This document shows, one piece after another, positions 24,900 through 35,131 of a stretch of DNA of 64,000 nt. Source of the stretch: Hirsutella rhossiliensis. Lineage: Eukaryota; Ascomycota; Sordariomycetes; Hypocreales; Ophiocordycipitaceae. Location: assembly GCF_020360975.1 (NCBI RefSeq), contig NW_025408668.1:6634001-6698000 (forward strand), given 5' to 3'. A program made the translations under genes and the position numbers. A model generated the notes under the pieces. The model made no database searches and was not told the DNA's origin. It saw only the letters and a program-made list of their open reading frames with translations. Every line of letters starts with the position of its first letter. Position 1 is the stretch's first letter.

Positions 24900-25156
24900 T
24901 TGGCCGCGGCACGGGAGATGAGATGCGGCGTAGAGTAATGGGTGTAGGGAGGCTTTCTGACGCGGAAGGGGGAGCGGGCATGATACCTGGGTCAAGACGG
25001 TGCCTTGATAAACAAATTGCATCTACATCACTTCTGTCCTGCACGTGTATGTTCGGGGTGGCCCGCAGTGGCCGTGGCCTTGCAGCATGTTGGATGTCAG
25101 TAGGTCTACCAACTGGCGGGTCTTCATCCGCCCTGTTGGATTCGTGAATGCGTCCA

Positions 25157-26557
25157 CTAGCTAGACTTGGCGGTCTTTGCTTTGACGGCCGTGAGCCCTC
25201 CCGTAGTGACCTCGAACTCGGTGGAACCATCCACGCCTTGCCCGGAAGCACCGACGTGCGGCGCAAACACCACCTTCATCCACCTCCTCCAGGACTTGAG
25301 AGTGGGCGCCGCGGCATCCACGTCGTCGTCATCGGCGTCGAGGGGCGCGGCGATCCTCCGGGGTCGCCCGTAGACGGGTCGCTTGAGCAGCGCAACACGG
25401 CATGCGATCTGGGTGGACCAGACCAGGCCCAGGCTCGGCGTCTTGGGGGGGTCGGAGGCGTGCGGGTCGTCGCCCCAGCCGGTGAACCAGCGTTGCTGGT
25501 GGTCGAGACGAAGAGCCGGCGGCGCGGGGGGGACGTCTTCCGGGAAGGGGGGGAAGGGTGAGGGGGATGAGGGCGTGCTCGCGAGGGAGGTCGCGGGACC
25601 AGCGCTCCGCGAGGCCAATGGTGTCTCCTGGGTGCCGGCCGGGATGCCTCGAGGTGGGATACTGCGGATCGCGGGGGGTAGGGAGAAGCGGTCGGCGACT
25701 TGGTTGGCCACAACGACGGCAATGCCGTGTCTCCGCGCGAGGTCTCGTAGCAGAGACCCCAGGCGTACGAGCTCGGCGCTCCGAGCGGCCATGTTAGAGC
25801 CGTGGGAGCCGCGGCGCTCAAACTCGGCGCGGTAGTTTGCCGCCACGGAGTCGATGACGAGCAAGCCGATGCGATGCCTCGACAGCAGGACGGGCACCTG
25901 GTACTCGAGGATGTGTTCCTGGGACTCGAGGTCGGGCGTGAGGGTGATGAAGATGTTGTCGAGCGAAGGCGGGTCGTCGACGGCGGCCAGGACGGGGTTG
26001 GAGGCCATCATCTGCTTGAGGCGCTGCGTGGCGAGGCCCGACTCGGTGGAGATGTAGACGGCCTGCTTGCGGGGCCCGCGCGGGGGCGGCAGCTGCACGG
26101 CGAGGCAGAGCGAGAGCAGCAGCTGCGTCTTGCCGGCGCCGCTCTCGCCGGCGAACTCGGTGATGCAGCCAACGGGCACGCCGCCCCCCAGCGCGGCGTC
26201 GAGGCCATGGTCGAGCGTGCTGATGAAGGCGACGGCCGACACGTCCCGGGTCGTGGCCGTGGGGCGGGGGGGGCGCGTGTCTTCCGGGGTGGTGTCGGCT
26301 GCCGACGAGGCAGGGTTTGGCGGCGGCGAGGCCTCGAGGAGGAGCTTCTCCGGAACGAGGTCGTCGGACAACGAGGCCTGGACGGCTGCAATGAGGCGCT
26401 TGAGGTCGAGCAGCGACAGGTGCGTCTGCTTGGCAATGTCGGCCGGGTGGAGGGCGAGGAGGTCCGTGGTGGTCAGGGCGTGCTGCTCGATGGTGGCGAG
26501 GAGCGCGGCGAAGGGGGCGACCGGGAAGGAGGGGAGGATGCGGACGAGGTCGGTCAT
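25157..26557 (-). CDS. rad57: DNA repair protein RAD57 (Rad51 paralogue)
   Basis: Single exon, 466 residues, close to yeast Rad57 (460). The Walker A motif GESGAGKT is at residues 137-144 and Walker B GLLVIDS ends near D236. VSAVAFISTLDHGLDAALGGG before Walker A and VVVANQVADRF after Walker B are typical of the RecA/Rad51 core. Residues ~30-60 (TTTDLLALHPADIAKQTHL) resemble the small helical N-terminal domain of the family. A Pro/Ser-rich insertion lies between the core and the C-terminal part. Rad57 acts with Rad55 to stabilise Rad51 filaments in homologous recombination. XRCC3-type naming is possible, since Rad57 and XRCC3 are related. RPC2 ends 257 bp away on the opposite strand. Confidence 0.88.
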   Translation of the reverse strand: MTDLVRILPSFPVAPFAALLATIEQHALTTTDLLALHPADIAKQTHLSLLDLKRLIAAVQASLSDDLVPEKLLLEASPPPNPASSAADTTPEDTRPPRPTATTRDVSAVAFISTLDHGLDAALGGGVPVGCITEFAGESGAGKTQLLLSLCLAVQLPPPRGPRKQAVYISTESGLATQRLKQMMASNPVLAAVDDPPSLDNIFITLTPDLESQEHILEYQVPVLLSRHRIGLLVIDSVAANYRAEFERRGSHGSNMAARSAELVRLGSLLRDLARRHGIAVVVANQVADRFSLPPAIRSIPPRGIPAGTQETPLASRSAGPATSLASTPSSPSPFPPFPEDVPPAPPALRLDHQQRWFTGWGDDPHASDPPKTPSLGLVWSTQIACRVALLKRPVYGRPRRIAAPLDADDDDVDAAAPTLKSWRRWMKVVFAPHVGASGQGVDGSTEFEVTTGGLTAVKAKTAKSS

Positions 26558-27234
26558 GGATGCCGGCCCGACAGCGGCGGATGGCGGGACGCGGTGCGTG
26601 GGTGGTGGTGCGGAGGTGAGCTGTGATCGTCCAGGGCCCGCTGCAGGAAACGGCGATGCATTGCGATGGAGAGCGGCAGGATGCGTTTCGGCCTCTCAAC
26701 TCCGTCGCGGATTGTCGGGGGTGCGTCGTCACCTCCCAACCTCCTCTCTCCACACTCGAGGTTGTAGAAATCTCGCACGGGGCGTCAATTGAGCCCATCA
26801 AGCTCAAGAGCACAAATTCATCAACCAGATCATGCTTGAATTGCGACAGCGATCCTACCCTAAAGGTCATCCAGGACGGATGCCGGGGTCACGTGACGAC
26901 GCGCGTGCCCCGCGTGTGCCCATGTGCATCCTCTCCTCGCTTTGATCTCCTCTCCCCTTCCCTCTTCTATGCTGTCGAGGCAAGCCTTTCTTTGCCGCAC
27001 CAGACGCCAGGCCGCCACTCATCCGTGGCGGCCCGAATTTTTCAAAACTAGCACGAGCATGTCGTTTAACGGCAGGAAGTAAACGACTTCGAAATGTACA
27101 CAAGTGCCCTCTTGATGCATATCTTTGTATGTAATTGTATTCCAATGTAAAAAATAACCCGTCACGCATCACGCAGACCAGTATCCTGTTGGAATGCATG
27201 CAGCCTGGCAATCGCCCCCATGGCCCTGTCCACG
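26558..27234. other. Intergenic: RAD57 promoter and carnitine acetyltransferase 3' flank
   Basis: About 680 bp between two minus-strand genes. It holds the upstream region of RAD57 and an AT-richer 3' flank near 27050-27160. No gene seen. Confidence 0.5.
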
Positions 27235-29909
27235 TCATTCTGTAATCAGCCGCAACTTCTTACCGATGTCTCTACGCCTCGCATACATGGCGGCCCGTTC
27301 CGAGACCTTGGATTCGGCCATGTCCGTTCCCTTTTCCCGAGCCTTGAGTGCTTGGAGAAGCATTCCGGCGTCGAAGAAGCCGTCTAACAAATGGCATATT
27401 GGTCAGCACGTTTCGTGATGCATAGGAAACAAGATTACACCAAGCAGGACGCGAGGAGATTGGGCGCTTACATCCACCGAGCTCATCGTCATCGCTCACC
27501 GTGGCGCTATCCTCGGCCATAGATGCCGCGTCATTGGATCGCGGAATCTTGACCGGCTCAGAATTGGTGATGAGACGCCCCCTCGATTTCAGCCTGCTCA
27601 CGGGCTGCGACCGGGATGCCTCGCGGGCCCGAGAAGACTTTGCCGTAAACGAGTTACGGTTTGTAATGCGCAGGATACGCCGAACCTCCAACAGATAGCT
27701 CTCCAGCGTATCGACGAAGCGTTTCGTCTGGCGGTGCTTGCTCGATACGCAAATCGAAATGGACTCGTCCTTGATGATGTATCCGATGCCAAAGCCGTCA
27801 CCGGACGTGGGACCGAAGCCAAAGTGACGCAAAGACGGGTTGCCGCAGTTGGACGTGGACAAGACTGTCGTGTTAAGCCTGTCCCACCCTGAATCGGCAA
27901 AGATAAACGGCAGAGGATGGTTGTCTCGGGGCCGAGAGTTGGTGCTATTGCCGCGCTCACGGCCGTGTCCAGCTGCCACACCGTCCATGGGCCCGGCAGA
28001 TTCTTTCTCGGGGCTTCCTGGCGGCGAGTATCCATCGATGGAGCTGGACTGACCGACACTGCTCACGCCACTGTCCATGTCTTCGTCGACATACTTCTGC
28101 CAGACGCAGAGCAGGGCATATAGGTGTCGGTCGCAGCCCTGAGCCTTTGCGCAGTCTCTGGTTCTGCCGACGTGCTTTTGACAGGCTCGCTTTAGGGCTT
28201 CAGTCTTTTTCTCAAGGGGAGAGTCGGCCCAGAAGGTCTGCACAAAGTCGACCGACTCTGGCGAAACGGTTCGGACGGCTTCGGTGCGCCCATGCAGGAA
28301 GACCTTGGTCATGGCTGGTTCATAGGTGCATTCGACTCGCCCGTAGAGGCCGTAGTAGGCAGCCTGGAACGCCATCTGCACAAAGGCATCCGGGGAGAAG
28401 CCCATGGCAGTGATGAAGTTCTTCCCGTAGGAGCCAAAGTCGAGGCACTGGAATTCGTTTTGCTCGATGAGATCTGCCAGCCTCGTCTCGGCAAACCGGA
28501 CGGCTATGGACAGCTCGGGAATCATATCCCACTCGAGCTTGCGCGGGGTCGTGTTGACGTCGCCAAAGCTCTCGAGCCCTCTCTTGGACGGGTCCGGGCT
28601 CGTGGATGTCCAGAGGGTCGGGGCCTGGCCGTTGATGGAGCGAGCGAAACGCAGGATCGTGTCGGTATACACGTCGCTGGCAAAGCGCAGAACAGTGTGT
28701 CCGTCGACGCCCGTGTGCTCGAAGTTGATGCCAGCGCTGCCGTTCTTGCAGACTATGATCTGCATCTTGTCATACCATCGATTCGTGCAAGTGCCTATCT
28801 GGACGCCGTTCTTGACCTCGCTGGTGCCGCAAAGCATATTTTGGCAGAGAGCGGCGGCGTCGAGCGGCTCGGTGTAGTCGAGGCAGAGGGCAAAGAGAGC
28901 CGAGTCGACGATGCTCAGACAGTCGGCATTGTTCGACCCGGGAACCCTGGTCAAGACGTCTCGGAGACCGGACCACACTTTGCGATTCTCGGTGCTCAGC
29001 ACACCCAGCGCGCCCTTGGCGGCGTCCTGGATCGGCGTCTGGGCGGCGTCCTCGATGACGGTCTGTAAGTTGATGGCGATGTCCCTCTCGGTCATGATGA
29101 CATCCGAGTTGGCGTCCAAGACGTCGAACCAGTAGAGCTGGCCGTGGCAGATGACGACCATGTGCTGGGACTCGGGGTCCTGCACAATCTGGCAGCCATT
29201 CTCCGTCGGGACTCGGGCCGTGCCGAAGAGGCGCGAAACCTGGTACATGCACAGGGGGGTGCCTTTGAAGGTGTCTGGCGGGAGCTCCTCTTTTCGCACG
29301 GCTCTGATGAACTCGAGGGCCGACACAACCAGGGATGCCGCCCGGGTGACCTGGTTGTTGCGCGCGGGCGTTGGGTCGTCCTCGAGGAGGAAGAAAGGAT
29401 TCAGGTTGAGCACGACGGAGTTGTCAAAGTTGAGGTACGAGTCGTACCCTGGCCAACGTCAGTCTGGACAATCATGAGGCCGGAACCCGGATAGGGAAAT
29501 GGCACGACGTACAGAACTGCTCGATGTAGCTCGTCTTGTCATGGGCATATCTCTTGAGCTTCTCCTGCAGATCGGGCCCATCGGCCTTGAGAAACTCATG
29601 GACAGCATGTCGCGTCTCTGCACGTTCTCGAGGGTTTTGCAGTGGCTCCAGGGCCTCGATGTACTTTTTGCAGGTGCTCTCCAGATCCGGAATGGGCAGC
29701 TTGGGGAGTTTGTCCTGAGCCGCAAAGGTAATTCCAGCCGTCTCTTCCTTTGCCCTGTAGGTAGCCATGGGGACTCGGGTGTAAGCACAAGTCAGATGGC
29801 CGGGCCCTTGGGGCGGAAGAGTGCGGGGGGTAGTCGGCAGGGCGGGCAGCTCGGCAAGCTTCTCTGCCAACGAGTCTGAATGATTGAAGACGCGGGCTTT
29901 GGCAGTCAT
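27235..29909 (-). CDS. Carnitine O-acetyltransferase, extended cytosolic-type form
   Basis: Exons 29909-29513, 29448-27472 and 27383-27235 give 840 residues. The enzyme transfers acetyl groups between CoA and carnitine, allowing acetyl movement between peroxisome, cytosol and mitochondrion. The N-terminal signature LPKLPIPDLESTCKKYI is present. So are YDSYLNFDNSVVLNLNPFF (restored by intron 1), the catalytic histidine in FEHTGVDGHT near residue 380, and the STS block (VLSTSNCGNPSLRHFGFGP). There is no mitochondrial presequence and no SKL-type C-terminus (it ends RLITE), which suggests the cytosolic class. It is longer than the core family because of a Ser/Gly/Pro insertion just before the STS region and a basic, Ser/Arg-rich region near the C-terminus. 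Intron 2 (88 nt) joins DELGG to YGFFDAGMLLQALKARE. The FacC or Yat2 type is likely but not separable by eye. Confidence 0.9.
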
Positions 29910-31765
29910 TGTGTCAGCGGTGGCTCAAGAATAGAGCGGCGAGACGCTTGTGCTGATGCTGAGGCCGCGCAGGGCGGTGCGGTAGAAGTAGTGGCAGTCT
30001 TGGAGGCAGTAGGCTGGCATCACCGGCGGGGCCCTGGCGGGTATGGAATCGACTGTACAAGCAGGGGATTCAAGGAGAACAGGCAAAGGACAGGCAAAGG
30101 ACAGGCAGAGGGGAGGGTGAAGCGAGGCCGGCGATTTTTAAGTCGGACATGGAAGGCAAGCAACGCAGGTACCGGGAGGCGGTTGTCACAAGCCGCTACA
30201 AGATGACGGATTTGTCGAGTGGAGCTCCCCCGCATCCAACTACCTCTCTGGATCATTCCGGAGCGCCTAGTGGGTCTGGCTGGAAAGCCGGGTCGATGGA
30301 GGAAGAGGAGAGGTGGGATGCGGATCCGGGGTAATTAGTGGGCGGGCCAAAGGAGATGTTGCAGATGAGAGGCGTGTAACCAGGGCGGCTTTCCGTGGTG
30401 GTTTGGGAGGCTGGAAGAGGCAGGAGGACAAGGAAGATGGATGGGAGAGACGTAGGAGCCGACAACTCACCATCAAAAGCAAGGCAAGCCCGTGTTGTTG
30501 CGAGAGCGTGGGGTCCAGAAGATGGGGGTCGGCGTCCGAAGAGGCAAGGACGAGGTCAGTCTGGACGTGCTCACATGGACGGAGTGGTGGTGGTGATGGT
30601 CCCATGTGGGCGAGAGCTGACGGTATATGTATGTGAGTGAGTGAGTGTACTGTACTGTATGTGTATGGATGGGTGCACGCCAGCCGTGCCAGACGGAGGC
30701 TTTAAACGCCTCGGACAAAGGGAAGCTTGGCCGTGGGACCCGTGGGCAAGCCTATAATTATGCGGGGGTTTTCTGCTTTAGATTTCTTGGTCGAGCAACT
30801 TTTTCCTCGGCCAAGTCAACGTAGAGCATCAAAGAGATGTACGCTGCAGAAATGTGCCTGTTTTTATCCGTGTTGTCTTTCAGGAAGGGTGACCGCAACG
30901 GGAGCTCACAGGTCTCCAAGACGGGAGAGATGGCGGTGCAGAGAGACGACTCCCTGTTCGAAACTGGGCTTTCCTTTGGATTCTTCGTCTTGCTGAATAT
31001 TGCTTGATTACCTAACCGTGTGTTATGCTATCTGCATCAAGACAAGGCAAGGTAGATACCTAGGTAGGTACCTACGTACTGTAGGTAATTGTTGAGTGCA
31101 GCCCCTGATTGGGCCAGCCTAGCTTAGTCAGTCTGAGCGGCACGAGCCCTTTGTAGAGAAATATATACCACAATACCAACCAGTCATCTCTAACGGAGGT
31201 GCCTCCAGTTTTGTTAGAGGATAATATGACTAGTTTAACACCCTTAAGGCTGGTGCCCGCGCCCACGGCTTGGGCCCGTAATCATCTTCGTCCTCTTCTG
31301 CGTCTTTTCAGTACCTTACCTACCTAGGTACCTAGGTAGGTAAATACCTAGGTAGGTACCAGACTGGATCTACCCAGCATTACAAAGTACGTAATTCATG
31401 TCAGCGCACAGCCTCGCCATCCCCAACCACGACCAATCAGTGACTGCCCTTGGCCGCCGGCTCAACTATCCCCCCCTTGCCCTCGTCTTCCGACTCTCGG
31501 TTTCAAGCCCCATGTTCATCCCATGCCGCCGGCATCATCGCCTGCGCCCAGCGTTGCGCCTCAATGTGCCCCCCAGTAAGCCGTCATCATTGCTACAAAC
31601 GCCCTGGCAGCCTCTTAGATCGGCGTCGACGCCAAAGCCTATTTACACGTCGCTGCCCACGTCTCTGTACTCCTGGTATTCCAAACACCCTGCTACTGAT
31701 CCCGACTTGACATGCCGAGAGCAACGTGGTCACGAGATTCCATATTTTGCAATTTGCAGCAAGTC
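29910..31765. other. Divergent promoter region, carnitine acetyltransferase / DHA2 transporter
   Basis: Nearly 1.9 kb. It includes a GT-rich stretch with GTACTGTACTGTATG near 30648-30661 and the inverted-repeat element at 31055-31360. No gene is supportable. An out-of-frame ATG at 31398 opens a frame overlapping the transporter start but has no domain. Confidence 0.5.
31055..31360. repeat. Inverted TACCTAGGTAGGTA blocks flanking an AT-richer core
   Basis: The left block (31055-31080) and right block (31311-31360) are built from self-complementary TACCTAGGTA words. Read on the opposite strand, the right block ends TACCTAGGTAGGTAAGGTAC, close to the left block. The ~230-bp core contains a nested hairpin: CTCTAAC (31188-31194) pairs with GTTAGAG (31213-31219) around the palindrome GGAGGTGCCTCC (31195-31206). 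This is MITE-like in form, but no target-site duplication was found and no transposase is encoded. Confidence 0.45.
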
Positions 31766-33899
31766 ATGGCGAATCACCTGTCCACTACCCCTTCGAGTCC
31801 AACGAGAGACTCAACTTCGCCGCCAATGCTGCCCGAATCCTGTCTTGGATCTGAGCCTCTGGCCACCCCCGACGTTAGGAGAGCGAGGAGAAAGTACAGG
31901 TGGAAGATGGTGTTCGGCCTGGTCTGGCCTTATGCACTCCAGGCGCTCGATGCCACCATGTACGGGTTTCTATCCTCGCACACAACATGAATGAATCTAA
32001 TTCTTGCCTACAGCATCGCAAGCGCGTTGCCCTGGATTGCCAGCGACTTTGACAAGGTTTCGCAGCAAAATTGGATCGTCTCTGCCTTCAACCTCACCTC
32101 GGCTGCCTTCATCCCTTTCTGGGCCCAGATGGCCGACATCTTTGGTCGATATGCCGCCATCGTCGCTGCCGTCTTGCTCATGCTCGTTGGCAGCACCATA
32201 TGCACTGCTGCGCCGACAAACGTGTATGGGCTTTTGCTCCTGGGACGCGCATTCCAGGGCGTGGCTTCCGCGGGACTCAACGTTGTCGTCCGCACCATCC
32301 TCGCCGACCGTGTGACGCTGCAGGAAAACGCAAAGAACTGGGCCATATTTGCCCTTGTCGGAGGCGTGTCCTACGCCGTGGGTCCCGTCATCGGTGGCTA
32401 CCTTACAAAAGCCAACTGGCGTTGGTGTTTTGCTATCAACTTACCCGTGGGGGCTGTTGCACTACTCGCCATCTTTACCATACTGCGCAAGGATCTTCTT
32501 GGGCCGCAGCCCGTCCCCGAGCTCGATGAAACAGCCGAGACGGGGCAAGTTACCAAGATTGCCGCGCGTCTCAAAACCGTCGATGTGGGAGGGCAAGCTT
32601 TGTTCCTCATGGGCCTGGGCCTCCTCATCTTGGCCCTGACGTGGGGCGGCGTGACGTACCCGTGGAAGTCTGCCGCCGTTATCTCTTCGCTACTCATCGG
32701 GTGCTTGCTCGTGGCAGGTTTCTTCGTCTGGGAGCGGATGCTTGCCCCGGGTCGGGTCTTGTCCAAGAAGATGACGCGCCAACGGCCCATGATCCCGTGG
32801 GCTCTCCTTACCAGCCGTGACATTGGATTGATCTTTTATACGGAATGTGCCACAGGCATAGCGACGTTTGCCGTGAGCTCTTGCCATTGTCCTCCGCCCA
32901 AGATTATACCCACACCCTCTAACATGGATGCAGGTGCTTTACTTTTGTAATGTCTATTTCATTGCCGTCAAGGTAAGGCATCATCTCCGGGGCTAAACCC
33001 AACATCGGCTCATGCGGGTTTTAGGGGAACAGCTCGGACAAAGCAGGCCTTCAGATTCTTTTCTTTACGCCAGGCATGGGAAGTACGATGGAGCACCAAC
33101 AGCGTTGCCATTCTAGTCAGTGCTGACTTGAACGCTTGCAGTTGGTGTTTATCTGAGTGCCTTGATGTGTAATCGCTGGCCGAGAATGACATTCCCTCCG
33201 CTCTTCCTCGGCACAATGATCGAAGCCATAGGCATAGGGGTCCTCACTTGGGCCCTGTTCAAGGAACAATTGCCGCCCATCTTTGGCATGATGGCAATGG
33301 TTGGTGCTGGCATGGGTCTCCGATTCATGGTGGCTCCGTTGCACGGCATTGGCATGTTCAAGGCACATCGAGCTTCCATCATCGGGTTGATGGCCGTTGC
33401 CATTCCACTTGGAGGGACTATTGGCTTGACGATTATGTCTTCCATCTTCAATAACATTTCAGAACTCGATGCGAAAGACGGCGACTTCTCAAGGCTGCGG
33501 GATCAGCCGGTTGGCACCAGGGAACAGGCCATTTACAAGGCCAAGGTGAGGGAACGAAGGCCAGTGCAGCGGCGTTGAGAAACGTGGCTGATGATCAAAC
33601 TCAGATGGGTGTCGTGTGGGCTTTCGTTGCCATTACCCCCTTGATGGTTATGGTTTGTCCGCAAGGCATCCCGCCCTGAGCACTGCTATAGGACTAACAT
33701 TGACGTATAGTCGTGGATCTCATGTTTCTTCCTCGGCAACGTCAAACTCGCCGACGAAGACGGCGACGGCCTAGGTGCTGTCTATGAGAAAACCCACCTC
33801 TGGAGCCGGTGGAAAGATACCAAGGATACAGAGGAGGATCAAAGACTGGAGAGCTCGCACGGCAGAATTGAGGCCAAGCCAAGGCCCACCGCGGTGTAA
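31766..33899 (+). CDS. MFS transporter, DHA2 (14-TM drug:H+ antiporter) type
   Basis: Seven exons (31766-31959, 32014-32872, 32934-32972, 33025-33082, 33142-33545, 33605-33652, 33711-33899) give 596 residues. All phases close, and introns are 52-61 nt. Family motifs include LDATIIASALPWIAS in the first transmembrane segment (motif D1), LLLLGRAFQGVASAG, and the antiporter motif C region YAVGPVIGGYLTKANWRW. It shows many hydrophobic segments, a polar N-terminus of ~45 residues and a charged C-terminal tail. The protein is expected in the plasma membrane, exporting toxic or self-made compounds; the substrate cannot be told. No biosynthetic genes or pathway regulator lie beside it, so a cluster role is not supported. 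Three exons are only 39, 58 and 48 nt. Confidence 0.9.
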
Positions 33900-35131
33900 G
33901 CGACCAAGCCCGCCAGGGAGGAGTTGGTCGTGAAGGAGCCTTGGAGGATTGGAGGGTGGAGGGACAAGCAGAGTGAATTGGAAGAAGAAAGCATACCAAG
34001 TAACTAGGCGATTTTGATATACACCAATGGCCACTGGTCATGAGAAAAATTCTCTTGTGGATGGATGGTCACCTTATTGAGCCTTTTTGTCAGAGCACCC
34101 ACTCGAGCTGCAGTGCAGCTAAAAGTAAGGTACCTTAGTACGTACAGTATAAAAGAAGTACGTATACTCCGTAATTCGCGCCGCAACTGTAGGAAAAGTC
34201 TGAGCCCAAAAGCCACGCACCTGTAGGCGAGAGAGCGGTCTGGTGGCGACTTTGGCAGCCTGTTGGTTGCCTGTTGCCTGGCCAGCCTTTCGTTATGGGG
34301 GCGCAAAGTGGAAGCATTCCAGCTTTGTTCAAGAGTTTGCCTTGGAGGCTTTCATTCGTGCGTGTGGTGAGGCACGCATCATCTATTACATAACGTACTG
34401 CCTTACTGCCGGCCCAGGAATGTCTTTGGCGGCTCTGTAATTACAGTGCGCACCTCTTCTTCTGATGGGCTCGCCCAGCAAGGCGTAGCGGAAGAGGCAT
34501 TTGATCTGGACCGCTTTCGGTGACGAGCTCTGGAGTGAGGGGCAACCGTGTGCTGGAAAGAGGGAAAAGAGGGGCAGCGAGCTGGGCCCGGGTGGGGCTT
34601 GTATGCGCTACTCGCCGACGGCAGCGCCTTGCGAGTCGCAGCAGGTCCCGGGAACATGCTGCAAGGACCCGCCGTGGAATATTCGGGAGCCATCTCCATG
34701 ACATCAATGGAAGATTCGCCCGGAAGCGAGAGGCTTCACCCTCACAAGAAAAGGCGAGAAAAGGAGCAGGAAGAAAAGGCTCTCCAGAAGAAACAAGGTA
34801 GGCGCAAGCCCTTCGCCACAAGATTCATTCCACCAGCACCTGGTGCCTTCGTGCGGTTGCCAGAGCCTTCCTGTAACCCCTGCAAAATTCTGGTGGGCTC
34901 CCTTGGAATAGTGTAGAAGCACATCGAAGCCTGCCACCACCTTGTATTTAGATCCCTTCTTTACCGACACTCTCGGCAGAAAGCTTCTCTCCCCCATCAC
35001 ATCACACACTCTTCCTCCCACAACCACGCCCTCCTCCTTCCCGCACCGCATCTCTTGACAACTCATTTGATTGGGTCCTTTTCCTTTCTACCACACTTCT
35101 TCATTCCTCACATATACACCCACAACACACC
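33900..35131. other. Promoter and 5' leader of Hsp70
   Basis: The 3' flank of the transporter (to about 34130) is followed by the Hsp70 upstream region. A pyrimidine-rich leader runs from about 34980 to the start codon. GAAnnTTC pairs at 34677-34717 are listed separately. No other gene seen. Confidence 0.5.
34677..34717 (+). promoter_or_regulatory. Candidate heat-shock elements
   Basis: Two GAAnnTTC units (GAATATTC at 34677-34684, GAAGATTC at 34710-34717) lie about 415-455 bp upstream of the Hsp70 start. Heat-shock factor binds arrays of nGAAn/nTTCn. Only dimers are seen here, not a full three-unit array, so this is tentative. Confidence 0.35.

Noticed and set aside
25802..26870. Long frames on both strands overlapping RAD57 (274 and 350 codons)
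   Set aside because: Gly/Arg- or Arg/Pro-rich shadows of a GC-rich exon; RAD57 itself explains the region.
31960..32013. Two separate transporter genes split at an in-frame stop
   Set aside because: The stop lies within a 54-nt intron with good splice sites; splicing restores the DHA2 motif LDATIIASALPW.
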